Below, piece by piece: positions 17,937 through 27,342 of a stretch of 64,000 nt of DNA (positions within the stretch are counted from its first letter, which is position 1; every line of letters begins with the position of its first letter). The DNA lies in NCBI RefSeq assembly GCF_004798965.1, contig NZ_SDSD01000003.1, forward strand, positions 310,001-374,000, written 5' to 3'. Origin of the DNA: Onishia niordana. Its GTDB lineage: Bacteria > Pseudomonadota > Gammaproteobacteria > Pseudomonadales > Halomonadaceae. The notes under the pieces are model-generated. The model searched no databases, was not told the origin of the DNA, and worked only from the letters and a program-made list of their open reading frames with translations. A program made the translations under genes and the position numbers.

Positions 17937-18860
17937 ATGTTCAATGCCCAGTATTTCCGCACCTTCATTACGCTTGTCGAAACTGGCAGCTTCACCCAGA
18001 CGGCCCGTCGTTTGGACATGACTCAGCCAGGCGTGAGCCAGCATATACGCAAGCTAGAGGAGTACTTGCAGAGGTCATTGCTGCTTCGTCAAGGGCGTCG
18101 CTTCACCCTGACGGAGAGCGGGCGACGGGCCTATGATTACGCGATCAAGCTGTTCGCCGAGCACGAACACTTTCGACACTCACTGGATAACGAGTCTCTC
18201 GACAGCGGCGACTGTCGCATTGCGTCCCCTGCCAGCGTGGGTATGATGCTGTACCCCTTCATTCTCGGATACCAGCAGATGCATTCGGGGCTGACGGTAA
18301 GCTACAGCTTTGGCTTCAATGGTGCGATCACTGAGGATGTGATGGCGGGACGATATGATGTGGGGATCGTGACAGAAGTCAGCCGACATCCTGAGCTTCA
18401 TTACGCCCCCTGGCACCAAGAGCCACTTTGCCTTGTCGTCCCGGCAGATTTCACGGGCACGACTCTGACCGATCTGGCGGCACTTGGGTTCATGAATTAC
18501 GCCGACGGCGTCGATCATGCCACCCAACTATTGCGGGCCAATTTCCCTGGAGAGTTTCGCTCTATGAGCCGCTTTCCGCGCCAGGGCTACACCAATGAGG
18601 TGTCGATGGTCATGGACGCCGTGGCAAGAGGCCTGGGGTTCAGCGTGGTATCGCGCCCGGTGCTTGAGACGTCGCCCTGGCAACGTCAGGTGAAAGAGTT
18701 GCCGCTACCACAGCCGGTTTATGAGGCCTTTCACCTGTTGACCCCTGCCGGCGTCGAGACGCCGCGACGCTATACGCGTCTGCTCGATGAATTCCTCGAG
18801 CAGCGCCGACACACCCTATATGGCTACCCTGAAGAACCGCATTTCGATAGCCATACCTGA
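17937..18860 (+). CDS. LysR-family transcriptional regulator with duplicated 3' end
   Basis: 307 aa. N-terminal winged helix: AQYFRTFITLVETGSFTQTARRLDMTQPGVSQHIRKLEEYL, then a periplasmic-binding-like effector domain from about residue 90. The start at 17937 gives the usual LysR N-terminus. It is divergent from yfcL-ppnN, with 141 bp between the starts, but no operator was identified. The last 317 bp of the gene plus 11 bp of flank are repeated exactly in tandem just downstream. Because the stop codon TGA at 18858 lies inside the first copy, the gene itself stays intact. Its target is unknown. Confidence 0.88.
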   Translation: MFNAQYFRTFITLVETGSFTQTARRLDMTQPGVSQHIRKLEEYLQRSLLLRQGRRFTLTESGRRAYDYAIKLFAEHEHFRHSLDNESLDSGDCRIASPASVGMMLYPFILGYQQMHSGLTVSYSFGFNGAITEDVMAGRYDVGIVTEVSRHPELHYAPWHQEPLCLVVPADFTGTTLTDLAALGFMNYADGVDHATQLLRANFPGEFRSMSRFPRQGYTNEVSMVMDAVARGLGFSVVSRPVLETSPWQRQVKELPLPQPVYEAFHLLTPAGVETPRRYTRLLDEFLEQRRHTLYGYPEEPHFDSHT

Positions 18861-18871
18861 GAGAGGGCAGC
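18544..18871 (+). repeat. 328-bp tandem duplication, copy 1
   Basis: Copy 1 covers the 3' end of the LysR gene from codon 203 to 11 bp past its stop. It is identical by eye to 18872-19199 and abuts it with no spacer. The flanks differ at both ends (T at 18543 versus C at 18871; T at 18872 versus A at 19200). Confidence 0.95.
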
Positions 18872-19199
18872 TCCCTGGAGAGTTTCGCTCTATGAGCCGC
18901 TTTCCGCGCCAGGGCTACACCAATGAGGTGTCGATGGTCATGGACGCCGTGGCAAGAGGCCTGGGGTTCAGCGTGGTATCGCGCCCGGTGCTTGAGACGT
19001 CGCCCTGGCAACGTCAGGTGAAAGAGTTGCCGCTACCACAGCCGGTTTATGAGGCCTTTCACCTGTTGACCCCTGCCGGCGTCGAGACGCCGCGACGCTA
19101 TACGCGTCTGCTCGATGAATTCCTCGAGCAGCGCCGACACACCCTATATGGCTACCCTGAAGAACCGCATTTCGATAGCCATACCTGAGAGAGGGCAGC
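18872..19199 (+). pseudogene. 328-bp tandem duplication, copy 2: promoterless 3' fragment of LysR gene
   Basis: An exact second copy of the LysR 3' end, encoding the last 105 residues of the effector domain and the same stop codon. Because 328 is not a multiple of three, it is out of frame with the intact gene. An apparent 133-residue frame at 18787-19188 only joins a shadow frame of copy 1 to the true frame of copy 2. No start with a ribosome site is evident. It has no helix-turn-helix and is unlikely to be functional. Confidence 0.9.
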
Positions 19200-19232
19200 A
19201 CTCAGGGCGAAGGCCTTCACAGGCAACAGCCG

Positions 19233-19267
19233 CAAACGAAAAGACCCCGGCAACGATTGCCGGGGTC
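19233..19267 (-). terminator. terminator of gcvHP
   Basis: On the minus strand GACCCCGGCA, 5-nt loop, TGCCGGGGTC is followed by TTTTCGTTT. It stands 26 bp after the gcvP stop. Confidence 0.85.
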
Positions 19268-19292
19268 ATTTGCATGCAGCGTCTTATGTCGT

Positions 19293-22187
19293 TCAGTCGC
19301 GGTATTCGTCGATGCTTGGGCAGGTGCAGATCAGCTGGCGATCGCCCTGTACGTTGTCGACGCGATTGACCGACGGCCAGACCTTGGCGGCCTTGACTGC
19401 TGGGGAGGGGAAGGCCCCCATTTCGCGGCTATAAGGCCGCTCCCAGTCGGCATCCATCAGGTCGGCCATAGTGTGCGGGGCATGAACCAGTGGGTTGTCC
19501 GTCGCCGGCCAGTCACCGTTTTCTACGCGTACGATTTCCTCACGGATGCTGATCATGGCGTCACAGAAGCGGTCGATCTCATAGCGAGACTCCGATTCGG
19601 TAGGCTCGACCATCAAGGTGCCTGGTACCGGGAAAGACATGGTCGGTGCATGGAAGCCATAGTCCATCAGACGCTTGGCGATATCCTCTTCGCTGATCCC
19701 GGACGCCGCCTTGAGCGGGCGTAGGTCGAGGATGCACTCGTGAGCCACGGTGTCATGCCGCCCCTTGTAGAGAATCGGGTAGTGTTCTCTCAGCCGCGAG
19801 GCGATGTAGTTAGCGTTGAGGATGGCAAGCTCGGTGGCTTCACGCAGGCCGCGCGCACCCATCATCTTTATGTAGGCCCAGGAAATGGGCAGGATAGACG
19901 CGCTGCCGAAAGCGGCTGCGGCGACTGCGCCACAGTCTTTCTCGACGCCTGAAATCGGCGTAACGACATGGTTGGCGACATAGGGCGCCAGATGCGACTT
20001 GACGCCGATCGGGCCCATGCCTGGACCGCCGCCGCCGTGCGGAATACAGAAGGTCTTGTGCAGGTTCAGGTGGCTGACATCGCCGCCGAAGTCGCCGGGC
20101 CGGGCGATACCCACCTGAGCGTTCATGTTGGCGCCGTCGATGTATACCTGGCCACCATGATCATGAACGATCTGACAGGCTTCCTGGACACCTTCCTCGA
20201 ACACGCCATGGGTCGAGGGATAGGTCAGCATGATCGCCGACAGCTCAGCACTGTGTTTTTCGGCCTTGTGACGCAGATCCGCCAGGTCGATGTTACCGTC
20301 TTCGTCGCATTCCACGACCACGACCTTCATATGGGCCATGGCCGCCGATGCGGGATTGGTGCCGTGTGCCGAACTTGGGATCAGGCAGATATGACGCTCG
20401 CCTTGCCCCTGGGCATCTTGATAACGACGAATGGCGATCAGTCCGGCGTATTCACCCTGAGCGCCTGAGTTGGGCTGCATCGAGATGTGGTCATAGCCAG
20501 TGATCTCCACCAGGAAGTCTGACAACTCGGTGATCATCTGGTGATAGCCGACCACCTGATCATGGGGCGCGAAGGGATGGATGTCGGCGAATTCCGGCCA
20601 GGTGATGGGCACCATTTCGCTGGTTGCATTCAACTTCATGGTGCATGACCCCAGCGGAATCATCCCGTGGGTCAGTGACAGGTCCTTGTTTTCCAGCCGT
20701 TTCAGATACCGCAGCATCTCGGTTTCGCTGCGATAGCGATTGAACGTCGGGTGCGTCAGGAAATCGCTGTCGCGCTGGCAGGCGGAAGGAATGCCGCTCT
20801 TGCCCTGAGCCAGAACGTCATCGTCCAGCGCCGGTACTGAAAGGTCATGTTCTTCGCCGAGCAGTACGTTGAAGAGCACACCGAGGTCGGCGGCGGTCGT
20901 GGTTTCATCGAGGCTGACGCCGATGTCACCACCCTCGAAATAGCGCAGGTTGATCTCGTGTGTCATCGACCGGCCGTGAATCTTGCGGGCATCGACGCCG
21001 GTCAGGCGCAGGGTGTCAAACCAGCTGTCATGCGCTAGCTGCACGCCTTTACGAGCCAGGCCCTCGGCGAGAATGGTCGTCAGACGATGAATGCGCGAGG
21101 CAATGGTGCGCAGACCCTCGGCACCGTGGTAGACGGCATAGAAACCAGCGATGTTGGCCAGCAGTGCCTGGGCGGTACAGATATTGGACGTCGCCTTTTC
21201 GCGGCGAATATGCTGTTCACGCGTTTGCATGGCCATGCGCAGGGCCTGGTGACCGCGACTGTCCTTGGATACGCCGATGATACGACCCGGGATGGAGCGT
21301 TTGAGCTTGTCGGTGGTGGCGAAGAAGGCCGCATGCGGGCCACCGAAGCCCATTGGCACGCCGAAACGCTGGCTCGAGCCAATGACAATGTCGGCACCCA
21401 GGCTGCCTGGTTCCTTGAGCAACACTAGGCTCATGATATCGGCGGCCACGCAGGTCATGATGCCGCGCTCGGCGGCATTGGCTAGCAGCGGCGCCAAGTT
21501 GCGCACTTCGCCACTCTGTCCGGGATACTGCAGCAGGGCACCGAAGACGTCATGCGAGGCCAGTTCCTCGGCCGGACCGGTGATCAGTTCGAAGCCGAAG
21601 TAGTGGGCACGAGTGCGTACTACATCAAGCGTCTGAGGCAGCACATCGTCGGCAACAAAGAAGGCCTGTGTTTTGGCTTTTTTGTTGGCGCGCTTACAAA
21701 GTGCCATGGCCTCGGCAGCGGCGGTAGCCTCGTCGAGCAACGAGGCGTTGGCCAGCTCCATGCCGGTGAGGTCCATCACTACCTGCTGGAAATTGAGCAA
21801 GCCTTCCAGACGGCCCTGAGCGATTTCCGGCTGATAGGGCGTATAGGCCGTGTACCAGCCCGGATTTTCCAAGACGTTACGCTGAATGACCGCCGGCAGG
21901 TGAGTGTTGTGGTAGCCCTGGCCAATGTAGGTCTTGAAGACGCGGTTCTGACGGGCCAGGCGCTCCAGGTAATCCAGGGCCTCGGCCTCGCTGCGCGGGG
22001 GATCTAGGTCAAGCTCGCGCCCCAGGCGAATACCGCCTGGCACGGTCCGCTCGATCAGCGTCGCAATGCTGTCGGTGTCCAATTGGTCGAGCATGCCGGC
22101 GATATCGGCCTGGCTGGGGCCATTGTGGCGTTGGATGAATGCATCGTGGCTGGCCAGATCGGCCAGACGGCGAGTATCAAGTGCCAT
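19293..22187 (-). CDS. gcvP: glycine dehydrogenase (decarboxylating), P protein
   Basis: 964 aa single-chain P protein, with both halves of the fused type. The PLP lysine is Lys711 in [19 protein letters not shown]. It decarboxylates glycine and passes the aminomethyl group to lipoyl-GcvH. The start at 22187 gives the family N-terminus; the longer upstream frame is a shadow of gcvH. It lies 106 bp after gcvH on the same strand with a hairpin between them. gcvT is separate, on the plus strand at 24770. Confidence 0.97.
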   Translation of the reverse strand: MALDTRRLADLASHDAFIQRHNGPSQADIAGMLDQLDTDSIATLIERTVPGGIRLGRELDLDPPRSEAEALDYLERLARQNRVFKTYIGQGYHNTHLPAVIQRNVLENPGWYTAYTPYQPEIAQGRLEGLLNFQQVVMDLTGMELANASLLDEATAAAEAMALCKRANKKAKTQAFFVADDVLPQTLDVVRTRAHYFGFELITGPAEELASHDVFGALLQYPGQSGEVRNLAPLLANAAERGIMTCVAADIMSLVLLKEPGSLGADIVIGSSQRFGVPMGFGGPHAAFFATTDKLKRSIPGRIIGVSKDSRGHQALRMAMQTREQHIRREKATSNICTAQALLANIAGFYAVYHGAEGLRTIASRIHRLTTILAEGLARKGVQLAHDSWFDTLRLTGVDARKIHGRSMTHEINLRYFEGGDIGVSLDETTTAADLGVLFNVLLGEEHDLSVPALDDDVLAQGKSGIPSACQRDSDFLTHPTFNRYRSETEMLRYLKRLENKDLSLTHGMIPLGSCTMKLNATSEMVPITWPEFADIHPFAPHDQVVGYHQMITELSDFLVEITGYDHISMQPNSGAQGEYAGLIAIRRYQDAQGQGERHICLIPSSAHGTNPASAAMAHMKVVVVECDEDGNIDLADLRHKAEKHSAELSAIMLTYPSTHGVFEEGVQEACQIVHDHGGQVYIDGANMNAQVGIARPGDFGGDVSHLNLHKTFCIPHGGGGPGMGPIGVKSHLAPYVANHVVTPISGVEKDCGAVAAAAFGSASILPISWAYIKMMGARGLREATELAILNANYIASRLREHYPILYKGRHDTVAHECILDLRPLKAASGISEEDIAKRLMDYGFHAPTMSFPVPGTLMVEPTESESRYEIDRFCDAMISIREEIVRVENGDWPATDNPLVHAPHTMADLMDADWERPYSREMGAFPSPAVKAAKVWPSVNRVDNVQGDRQLICTCPSIDEYRD

Positions 22188-22258
22188 GAAATACCTATGC
22201 GGTTGTTCGAACGATGTGGCCAAGCGGGCAGTGACGCGAGCGGGCCGTCGCAGAGAGA

Positions 22259-22282
22259 GCGCGGGCGAGTGGGTGCCCGCGC
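22259..22282 (-). other. intercistronic hairpin between gcvH and gcvP
   Basis: GCGCGGGC (22259-22266) and GCCCGCGC (22275-22282) form an 8-bp stem just after the gcvH stop. No U-tract is present, so it more likely protects the gcvH mRNA end than stops transcription. Confidence 0.45.
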
Positions 22283-22293
22283 CAGGGATTGGG

Positions 22294-22689
22294 TTAGTCT
22301 TGGTCGGCTTCGGCGAACTTGGTGTAGGCGTCGGCGTCGAGCAGCTTGTCCAGCGCGGTTTCGTCAGCCAGCTTGAGCTTGGCGATCCAGCCGCCCTCAT
22401 AGGGCGCTTCGTTGACGGTCTCCGGGGAGTCTTCGAGCGTCTCATTGACCTCTACTACTTCACCCGCTAGCGGCGCATACAGGTCAGAGGCAGCCTTGAC
22501 TGATTCGATGACCCCAAATTCTTCGCCGGATTCGAGCATGTGACCGACCTCAGGAAGGTCCACAAAGACCACATCACCCAGGGATTCCTGAGCGTGGTCG
22601 GTGATGCCGATGGTGACGGTTCCATCTCCGTTATCCAGGATCCACTCGTGGCTTTCGGTGTAGCGCAGATTAGCAGGGATAGTACTCAT
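22294..22689 (-). CDS. gcvH: glycine cleavage system H protein
   Basis: 131 aa, the standard GcvH size. The lipoylation site is Lys65 in [18 protein letters not shown]. The N-terminal YTESHEWI and [12 protein letters not shown] segments are typical. H carries the aminomethyl intermediate from P to T and then to the dihydrolipoamide dehydrogenase. AGGA precedes the ATG on the minus strand. It is the first gene of gcvH-gcvP. I see no glycine riboswitch core upstream. Confidence 0.97.
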   Translation of the reverse strand: MSTIPANLRYTESHEWILDNGDGTVTIGITDHAQESLGDVVFVDLPEVGHMLESGEEFGVIESVKAASDLYAPLAGEVVEVNETLEDSPETVNEAPYEGGWIAKLKLADETALDKLLDADAYTKFAEADQD

Positions 22690-23322
22690 CGCATTTTCCT
22701 ATAAGAAAAAGATTTACCGTGGAGAGAATCGTAACGCCCTCTGCAGCGTTTGGCGAGTCCCACTGACGTCCTTCTTGCCGAGATTGGTGCTATCGACGTT
22801 TCATCTTAGGCGGATTCACGATGCGCTTCACCCCCCGGCATCGCAAGTGTGGAGCCATTCCTCCCCCTTGTTGCGGCATGATAATGCACTTAACGCTACG
22901 CTTACCCAGTGCGCCGGTGCAGGTTGCCAGTTCATGGATGTCCATAGACCAACGGGAAGCAGTGTCGCAACGTCTGATTAACGCCAACTTGCCCAGGGGG
23001 CACATCAGCTATAAGGTTTTGTTGTTTCTGATAAGAAACAATTTCTCTGCCATGAGCCGGCGAGCGAGTGCCGGGGAAATAGCCTCGAAGTAGGGAAAAT
23101 ACGGCCATTGCCCTAGTATTTTAGACCAAATGGTAATGCTTAATGCTGCTTTTTTGTCGAATGGCAAAAAATTCCTACAGGAAGGTGGAGCATCGCTGGT
23201 GGCTTCCGCTATGGTGTCGCTGGTTCGTCCATCGGCTTATACATCATTGCGACAATGGCGCTTCATGGAGCTAGAGGCATTGCACCTAGGCGCTTAACAA
23301 CAATTAACACGGGAGAAAAACC
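22690..23322. other. 633-bp divergent intergenic region, gcvH to AGCS symporter
   Basis: No convincing gene is present. A 90-codon frame at 22821-23093 lacks a ribosome site and a recognisable sequence. Small stems occur (CGATGC/GCATCG at 22819-22843 and CCGGC/GCCGG at 23057-23074). The stretch from 23100 is A/T-rich and probably holds the symporter promoter. The conserved glycine riboswitch core was looked for on both strands and not found. Confidence 0.6.
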
Positions 23323-24702
23323 TTGGAAGCAATCACAAGCATTTTTTCAGCGATAGAAGGCGTGGTGTGGGGGCCGCTGATGCTGGTCCTGCTGCTGGGC
23401 GTCGGTCTTTATCTGCAGGCGGGCCTGAAGTTGATACCGATTCGTCGGTTGGGCACAGGCTTTTCGCTACTCTGGAAAGGACGTGAAGCAGGCAAGGGTG
23501 ATGAGGACGATGGCGAAGTCTCGCCATTTAACGCCCTGATGACCTCGCTATCAGCCACCATCGGCACCGGTAATATCGCAGGTGTGGCGACGGCCATCTT
23601 TCTCGGCGGACCGGGTGCGGTCTTCTGGATGTGGATCACGGCTCTCGTCGGCATGGCCACCAAGTTTTCCGAGGCTGTGCTTGCAGTACGTTATCGCGAG
23701 GTAGATGAAGCCGGTGATCACGTCGGCGGCCCCATGTATTACATCCGCAATGGCCTGGGTAAGAAGTGGGCCTGGCTAGGCGGCGCCTTTGCCTTCTTTG
23801 GTGCAGTGGCGGCCTTTGGCATTGGTAACACCGTGCAGTCCAATTCGGTGGCAGCGGGGCTCAATGAGTCACTGGGGCTGCCGTCCTGGATCACCGGTGT
23901 GGTGATCATGGTGTTGGCGGGTGCGGTGATCCTTGGCGGTATCCGTCGTATTGCCAAGGTGGCCGGCAAGTTGGTGCCGATCATGGCCGTTGCCTATATC
24001 GTTACCGGTATTGTGGTGCTGATCATCAACGCCGATGCCATTGGCGGTGCCTTGGGCATGATTTTTGGTTACGCCTTCTCGCCGGTATCGGCGGCTGGCG
24101 GTTTTGCTGGGGCAGCTGTCGCCAAGGCCATTCAGTTCGGTGTGGCCCGGGGCGTCTTCTCCAATGAAGCAGGCCTTGGTAGTGCGCCTATTGCGCATGC
24201 AGCAGCACAAACCAAGAACCCGGTGCGTCAGGGGCTTATCGCCATGCTCGGTACCTTCCTGGATACCATCGTGGTGTGCTCTATCACGGCACTGGCCATT
24301 CTGACCTCCACGCAGTGGACCAGTGGCGAGACAGGCGCGGCCCTGACATCCCTGGCGTTTGACGAATCCCTGCCGGGCCTTGGGCAGTACATTGTGTCCT
24401 TTGCGTTGGCGGTATTTGCCTTTACCACCATTCTCGGCTGGGCCTTCTACGGCGAAAAGTGCATCGAGTTTCTATTCGGTGTCCGCGCCATCAAGCCGTA
24501 TCGCGTCGTCTACATCCTCGCGATTCTTGCCGGTGCCGTGGCACCGCTGGACTTCGTGTGGCTAATGGCCAGCGTCTTCAATGCCATGATGGCCTTCCCC
24601 AACCTGATTGCGCTGGCACTGTTGTCGCCGGTTGTCTTCAAGTTGACCAAGGACTATTTCGATGGCAAGCCGGTCTTGCCGGGTGAAGAACTCAACAAGT
24701 GA
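23323..24702 (+). CDS. AGCS-family sodium:alanine/glycine symporter
   Basis: 459 aa with about ten or eleven membrane helices. The family signature is [21 protein letters not shown] (77-97), with [13 protein letters not shown] and [12 protein letters not shown] further on, then [19 protein letters not shown]. It imports alanine or glycine with Na+. The start is TTG at 23323, with GGGAG nine nt upstream; the next in-frame ATG is 19 codons later, inside the first helix. Its place between gcvHP and gcvT suggests glycine as substrate (inference). Confidence 0.9.
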   Translation: MEAITSIFSAIEGVVWGPLMLVLLLGVGLYLQAGLKLIPIRRLGTGFSLLWKGREAGKGDEDDGEVSPFNALMTSLSATIGTGNIAGVATAIFLGGPGAVFWMWITALVGMATKFSEAVLAVRYREVDEAGDHVGGPMYYIRNGLGKKWAWLGGAFAFFGAVAAFGIGNTVQSNSVAAGLNESLGLPSWITGVVIMVLAGAVILGGIRRIAKVAGKLVPIMAVAYIVTGIVVLIINADAIGGALGMIFGYAFSPVSAAGGFAGAAVAKAIQFGVARGVFSNEAGLGSAPIAHAAAQTKNPVRQGLIAMLGTFLDTIVVCSITALAILTSTQWTSGETGAALTSLAFDESLPGLGQYIVSFALAVFAFTTILGWAFYGEKCIEFLFGVRAIKPYRVVYILAILAGAVAPLDFVWLMASVFNAMMAFPNLIALALLSPVVFKLTKDYFDGKPVLPGEELNK

Positions 24703-24706
24703 GTCA

Positions 24707-24735
24707 ATGCCGCGGCCATGCACTGGCCGCGGCAT
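24707..24735 (+). terminator. hairpin between symporter gene and gcvT
   Basis: ATGCCGCGGCC and GGCCGCGGCAT form an 11-bp perfect stem with a 7-nt loop, directly after the symporter stop. Only TTG follows, so it may attenuate rather than fully stop transcription into gcvT. Confidence 0.6.
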
Positions 24736-24769
24736 TTGCAGCAAGCAATGTATGGGATGAACCGAGCCG

Positions 24770-25882
24770 ATGAACGAACTACACAAGACACCGCTTCATG
24801 ACCTGCACGTGGAACTCGGTGGCAAGATGGTGCCCTTTGCCGGGTACTCAATGCCGGTGCAGTACCCTCTGGGGGTCAAGAAGGAGCACGAACATACCCG
24901 AGCGGCCTGTGGGCTGTTCGATGTCTCTCACATGGGCCAGGTGCTGATAACCGGCAGCGAGCCGGCCATGGCACTGGAGACACTGGTGCCTGCGGATATT
25001 CTGGGCCTACCCGAAGGTATGCAACGCTATGCCTTGTTCACCAACAATGAGGGCGGCATCCTTGATGACCTCATGGTGGTGAACGCAGGTGATCATCTCT
25101 ACCTGGTGGTCAATGCTGCCTGCAAGGAGCAGGACATTACTCACCTGCGAACTGGGCTTGGTGAAGGTCAACAGGTCGAGGTGCTGGATCGTGGTCTGTT
25201 GGCGCTTCAGGGCCCCAAGGCTGCCAGTGTAATGGGACGCCTGTGCCCAGCGGCCTGTGATTTGGTCTTCATGCAGCACGGCCGCTTCGAGATCGACGGC
25301 ATTTCCGTTTGGATCAGCCGAGCGGGTTATACCGGCGAAGACGGGTTCGAGATCTCTGTTTCGGCCGATAAGAGCGAGGCGTTGGCGCGTCTGCTACTGG
25401 CCGAGCAAGAGGTCGAGGCCATTGGCCTGGGGGCCCGCGACTCGCTGCGCCTGGAAGCCGGTCTCTGCCTATATGGCCACGATATCGACACCACCACGAC
25501 GCCGGTCGAAGGGGGCCTGATTTGGGCCGTGAGTAAGCCGCGTCGTCGTGGCGGCGAGCGTGCTGGTGGTTTCCCCGGCGCTGATCTGGTGCTGCATCAG
25601 ATCGAAGCCAAGGACCATCAGCGCAAGCGGGTGGGCCTGTTGGGCGAAGGGCGAGCGCCGGTCCGTGAAGGGGCCGAGCTCTTTGACGCCCAAGATCGCA
25701 AGATCGGCGTTGTTACCTCGGGTGGGTTCGGCCCCAGTGTCGGCAAACCTGTGGCCATGGGCTATGTCAGCATCGAGCAGGCCGTCGTCGACAGGCAGGT
25801 GTTTGCTGATGTTCGTGGCAAGCGATTGCCGATGACGGTGACCAAGATGCCGTTTGTGACGCCGGGGTATTACCGCGGCTGA
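24770..25882 (+). CDS. gcvT: aminomethyltransferase, glycine cleavage T protein
   Basis: 370 aa. N-terminal KTPLHDLHVELGGKMVPFAGYSMPVQY is the standard GcvT start; FDVSHMGQ, SRAGYTGEDGFEI and GLGARDSLRLEAGLCLYGHD follow, forming the folate-binding domain. T releases ammonia and makes 5,10-methylene-tetrahydrofolate from the aminomethyl group on GcvH. It lies 67 bp after the symporter gene on the same strand, while gcvH and gcvP are divergent. This split is a little unusual, since many relatives keep gcvT next to gcvH and gcvP. Confidence 0.96.
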   Translation: MNELHKTPLHDLHVELGGKMVPFAGYSMPVQYPLGVKKEHEHTRAACGLFDVSHMGQVLITGSEPAMALETLVPADILGLPEGMQRYALFTNNEGGILDDLMVVNAGDHLYLVVNAACKEQDITHLRTGLGEGQQVEVLDRGLLALQGPKAASVMGRLCPAACDLVFMQHGRFEIDGISVWISRAGYTGEDGFEISVSADKSEALARLLLAEQEVEAIGLGARDSLRLEAGLCLYGHDIDTTTTPVEGGLIWAVSKPRRRGGERAGGFPGADLVLHQIEAKDHQRKRVGLLGEGRAPVREGAELFDAQDRKIGVVTSGGFGPSVGKPVAMGYVSIEQAVVDRQVFADVRGKRLPMTVTKMPFVTPGYYRG

Positions 25883-25892
25883 GCGACTTTAA

Positions 25893-25906
25893 TATACCGT
25901 TATCTT
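25893..25906 (+). repeat. 14-bp intergenic motif, copy 1
   Basis: TATACCGTTATCTT, 10 bp after the gcvT stop codon. Identical copies occur at 48459 and 51389, each also shortly after a stop codon on the same strand. Confidence 0.85.
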
Positions 25907-25928
25907 CTTGCCGTGCTACTGCTACATG

Positions 25929-25956
25929 AGCCGCTTCTTTCGAGAGGCGGCTTTTT
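25929..25956 (+). terminator. terminator downstream of gcvT
   Basis: AGCCGCTTCT and AGAGGCGGCT pair (10 bp with one G-U) around a TTCG loop, followed by five T residues. It ends the gcvT transcript before the convergent alkB gene. Confidence 0.85.
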
Positions 25957-26127
25957 CGTTGTGGCGCCATGATTGATACCAAGCCCGCATAAGATATCAG
26001 TCGCCCCGTTACGCAACCGAAAGGGGCTACGGGAATAGGATTTCGTTGGGCGGCGGTTGGATCAGCGATTTCTCGTGGTGACAGCCGTTGTCGCGAAAAC
26101 CGAATCGGACGTGATGAGCGTGTACGC

Positions 26128-26751
26128 TTAGCGTGGATAAACGTGGCGAAAGGTGAGGTTGATACGCAGGCCGGGCAGCTTGCGGGGTAGCAGAGCATGT
26201 TGCAGCTGGCGCTGTGTGCCGGGGCCCATCACCAGCAGGCTGTCGTGGGGTAGCCAGACATTGAAAGCGGGCGCTCGGCGGTCCTGCCAGCGAAAGCGGA
26301 GGGGGCGCTCGGCGCCGAGACTTACCGCGGCGATCAGCGGGTCGTGACCCAGCTCTGGTTCGTTATCGCTGTGCCATCCCATGCGATCCTCGCCATCGGC
26401 GTAGCGATTGAGTAGCACGCTGTTGAACGTTGCAGGATGGCCGTTGGCTTCAAGTGTGCGTTCGATGGCGTGTTTGATGGCCTGAACGGCGGGGTGCCAC
26501 GGCTCAGGTGAAAACGTCTCGCCGGAATAACGGTAGGTGGCGTCTGAGTCGCCCATCCATAGCTGGCGGCGGGGTATCGGGTGCTGACGACCGTATAGGG
26601 TAATGCTGGGACGCTGCCAGTGCAGTTGCCGGTCCAGTTGCCCTAGTAGCGTATTGGCTTGCTCGAGGCCTAGTAGGCCAACCCCCAGCGATAAGGGGGG
26701 CGAGTCGAGAAGTGGCTGCCAGGCTAGCGGCCCGGAGAATAGATCGTTCAT
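26128..26751 (-). CDS. AlkB-family alpha-ketoglutarate-dependent dioxygenase
   Basis: 207 aa, the size of AlkB2/AlkB3-like proteins. The iron site is His127-x-Asp129 in NRYADGEDRMGWHSDNE and His185; the 2-oxoglutarate site is RINLTFR from Arg196. These enzymes demethylate 1-methyladenine and 3-methylcytosine in DNA or RNA using Fe(II) and O2. It is not next to ada. It precedes the PAP2 gene's end by about 40 bp on the same strand, but co-transcription is uncertain. Confidence 0.9.
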   Translation of the reverse strand: MNDLFSGPLAWQPLLDSPPLSLGVGLLGLEQANTLLGQLDRQLHWQRPSITLYGRQHPIPRRQLWMGDSDATYRYSGETFSPEPWHPAVQAIKHAIERTLEANGHPATFNSVLLNRYADGEDRMGWHSDNEPELGHDPLIAAVSLGAERPLRFRWQDRRAPAFNVWLPHDSLLVMGPGTQRQLQHALLPRKLPGLRINLTFRHVYPR

Positions 26752-26790
26752 GGCTCCAGCTTGCCAGTTCTTGCTGCGTTTGTCGCGGGG

Positions 26791-27342
26791 TCAGCCTGCC
26801 AACGGCAAGAGCGTCAGGCTTGCCAGAGCAAACATGATGCCGATGACGCCGCCGCCTACGACATCACTGATGTAGTGAAGTCCCAGCCCTACACGTGAAA
26901 TCGCGATTAGGGCAGCAAGCGGTGCCACGATCAAGAGCAGCCAAGGTGTCGAAACAGCGGTTAGCACTGTGAACATCATGGCGTGCATGGTGTGGCCGCT
27001 GGGGAAGCTGTAACGGTCGCGGGGCGGCTCCGTACAGGGAATGCACTCAAAGGTAATGGAAGGGCGCTCGCGACATAGTCGCGTCTTCAGCAGACGGTAA
27101 ACCAACAAGGCCACCACAGCCGTCAGGCTGAATTGCACCAGTCGCTGCCATCCCTGGCCCGGGTCCAATAAGGGTTGCGCCATGATTAATAGAACCCAGG
27201 CAGGCCAATCGCCGACGCGACTGGCGAGCCGCAGTGTCACAAGCGACAGCAGCCGGGTATTACTGGCCAGGGCGAACCGATGGCATAGCTTCCACTCGAG
27301 TGAGTCGAGGCGCTCAAAGACGGAGGGCGTTCGTGGCGTCAT
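26791..27342 (-). CDS. PAP2-family phosphatase
   Basis: 183 aa membrane protein. It has the three PAP2 motifs: KTRLCRERP (Lys86 to Pro94), PSGH (114-117) and SRVGLGLHYISDVVGG with His156 and Asp160. It likely hydrolyses a lipid phosphate such as phosphatidic acid, phosphatidylglycerol phosphate or undecaprenyl pyrophosphate. The start at 27342 overlaps the end of the upstream glycosyltransferase gene by 29 nt, so the two form a translationally coupled pair. That arrangement hints at work on a glycolipid. Confidence 0.88.
   Translation of the reverse strand: MTPRTPSVFERLDSLEWKLCHRFALASNTRLLSLVTLRLASRVGDWPAWVLLIMAQPLLDPGQGWQRLVQFSLTAVVALLVYRLLKTRLCRERPSITFECIPCTEPPRDRYSFPSGHTMHAMMFTVLTAVSTPWLLLIVAPLAALIAISRVGLGLHYISDVVGGGVIGIMFALASLTLLPLAG

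Noticed and set aside
18787-19188. 133-codon frame as a separate gene
   Set aside because: It joins a shadow frame of copy 1 to the LysR frame of copy 2 across the duplication junction; no HTH and no ribosome site.
22821-23093. 90-codon frame in the gcvH-symporter gap
   Set aside because: No ribosome site, no family resemblance, composition unlike neighbouring genes.
22690-23322. Glycine riboswitch upstream of gcvH or the symporter
   Set aside because: GGAGAG-like bases occur, but the conserved core (such as CCGAAGG-GCAA and CTCAGGCA) was not found on either strand.
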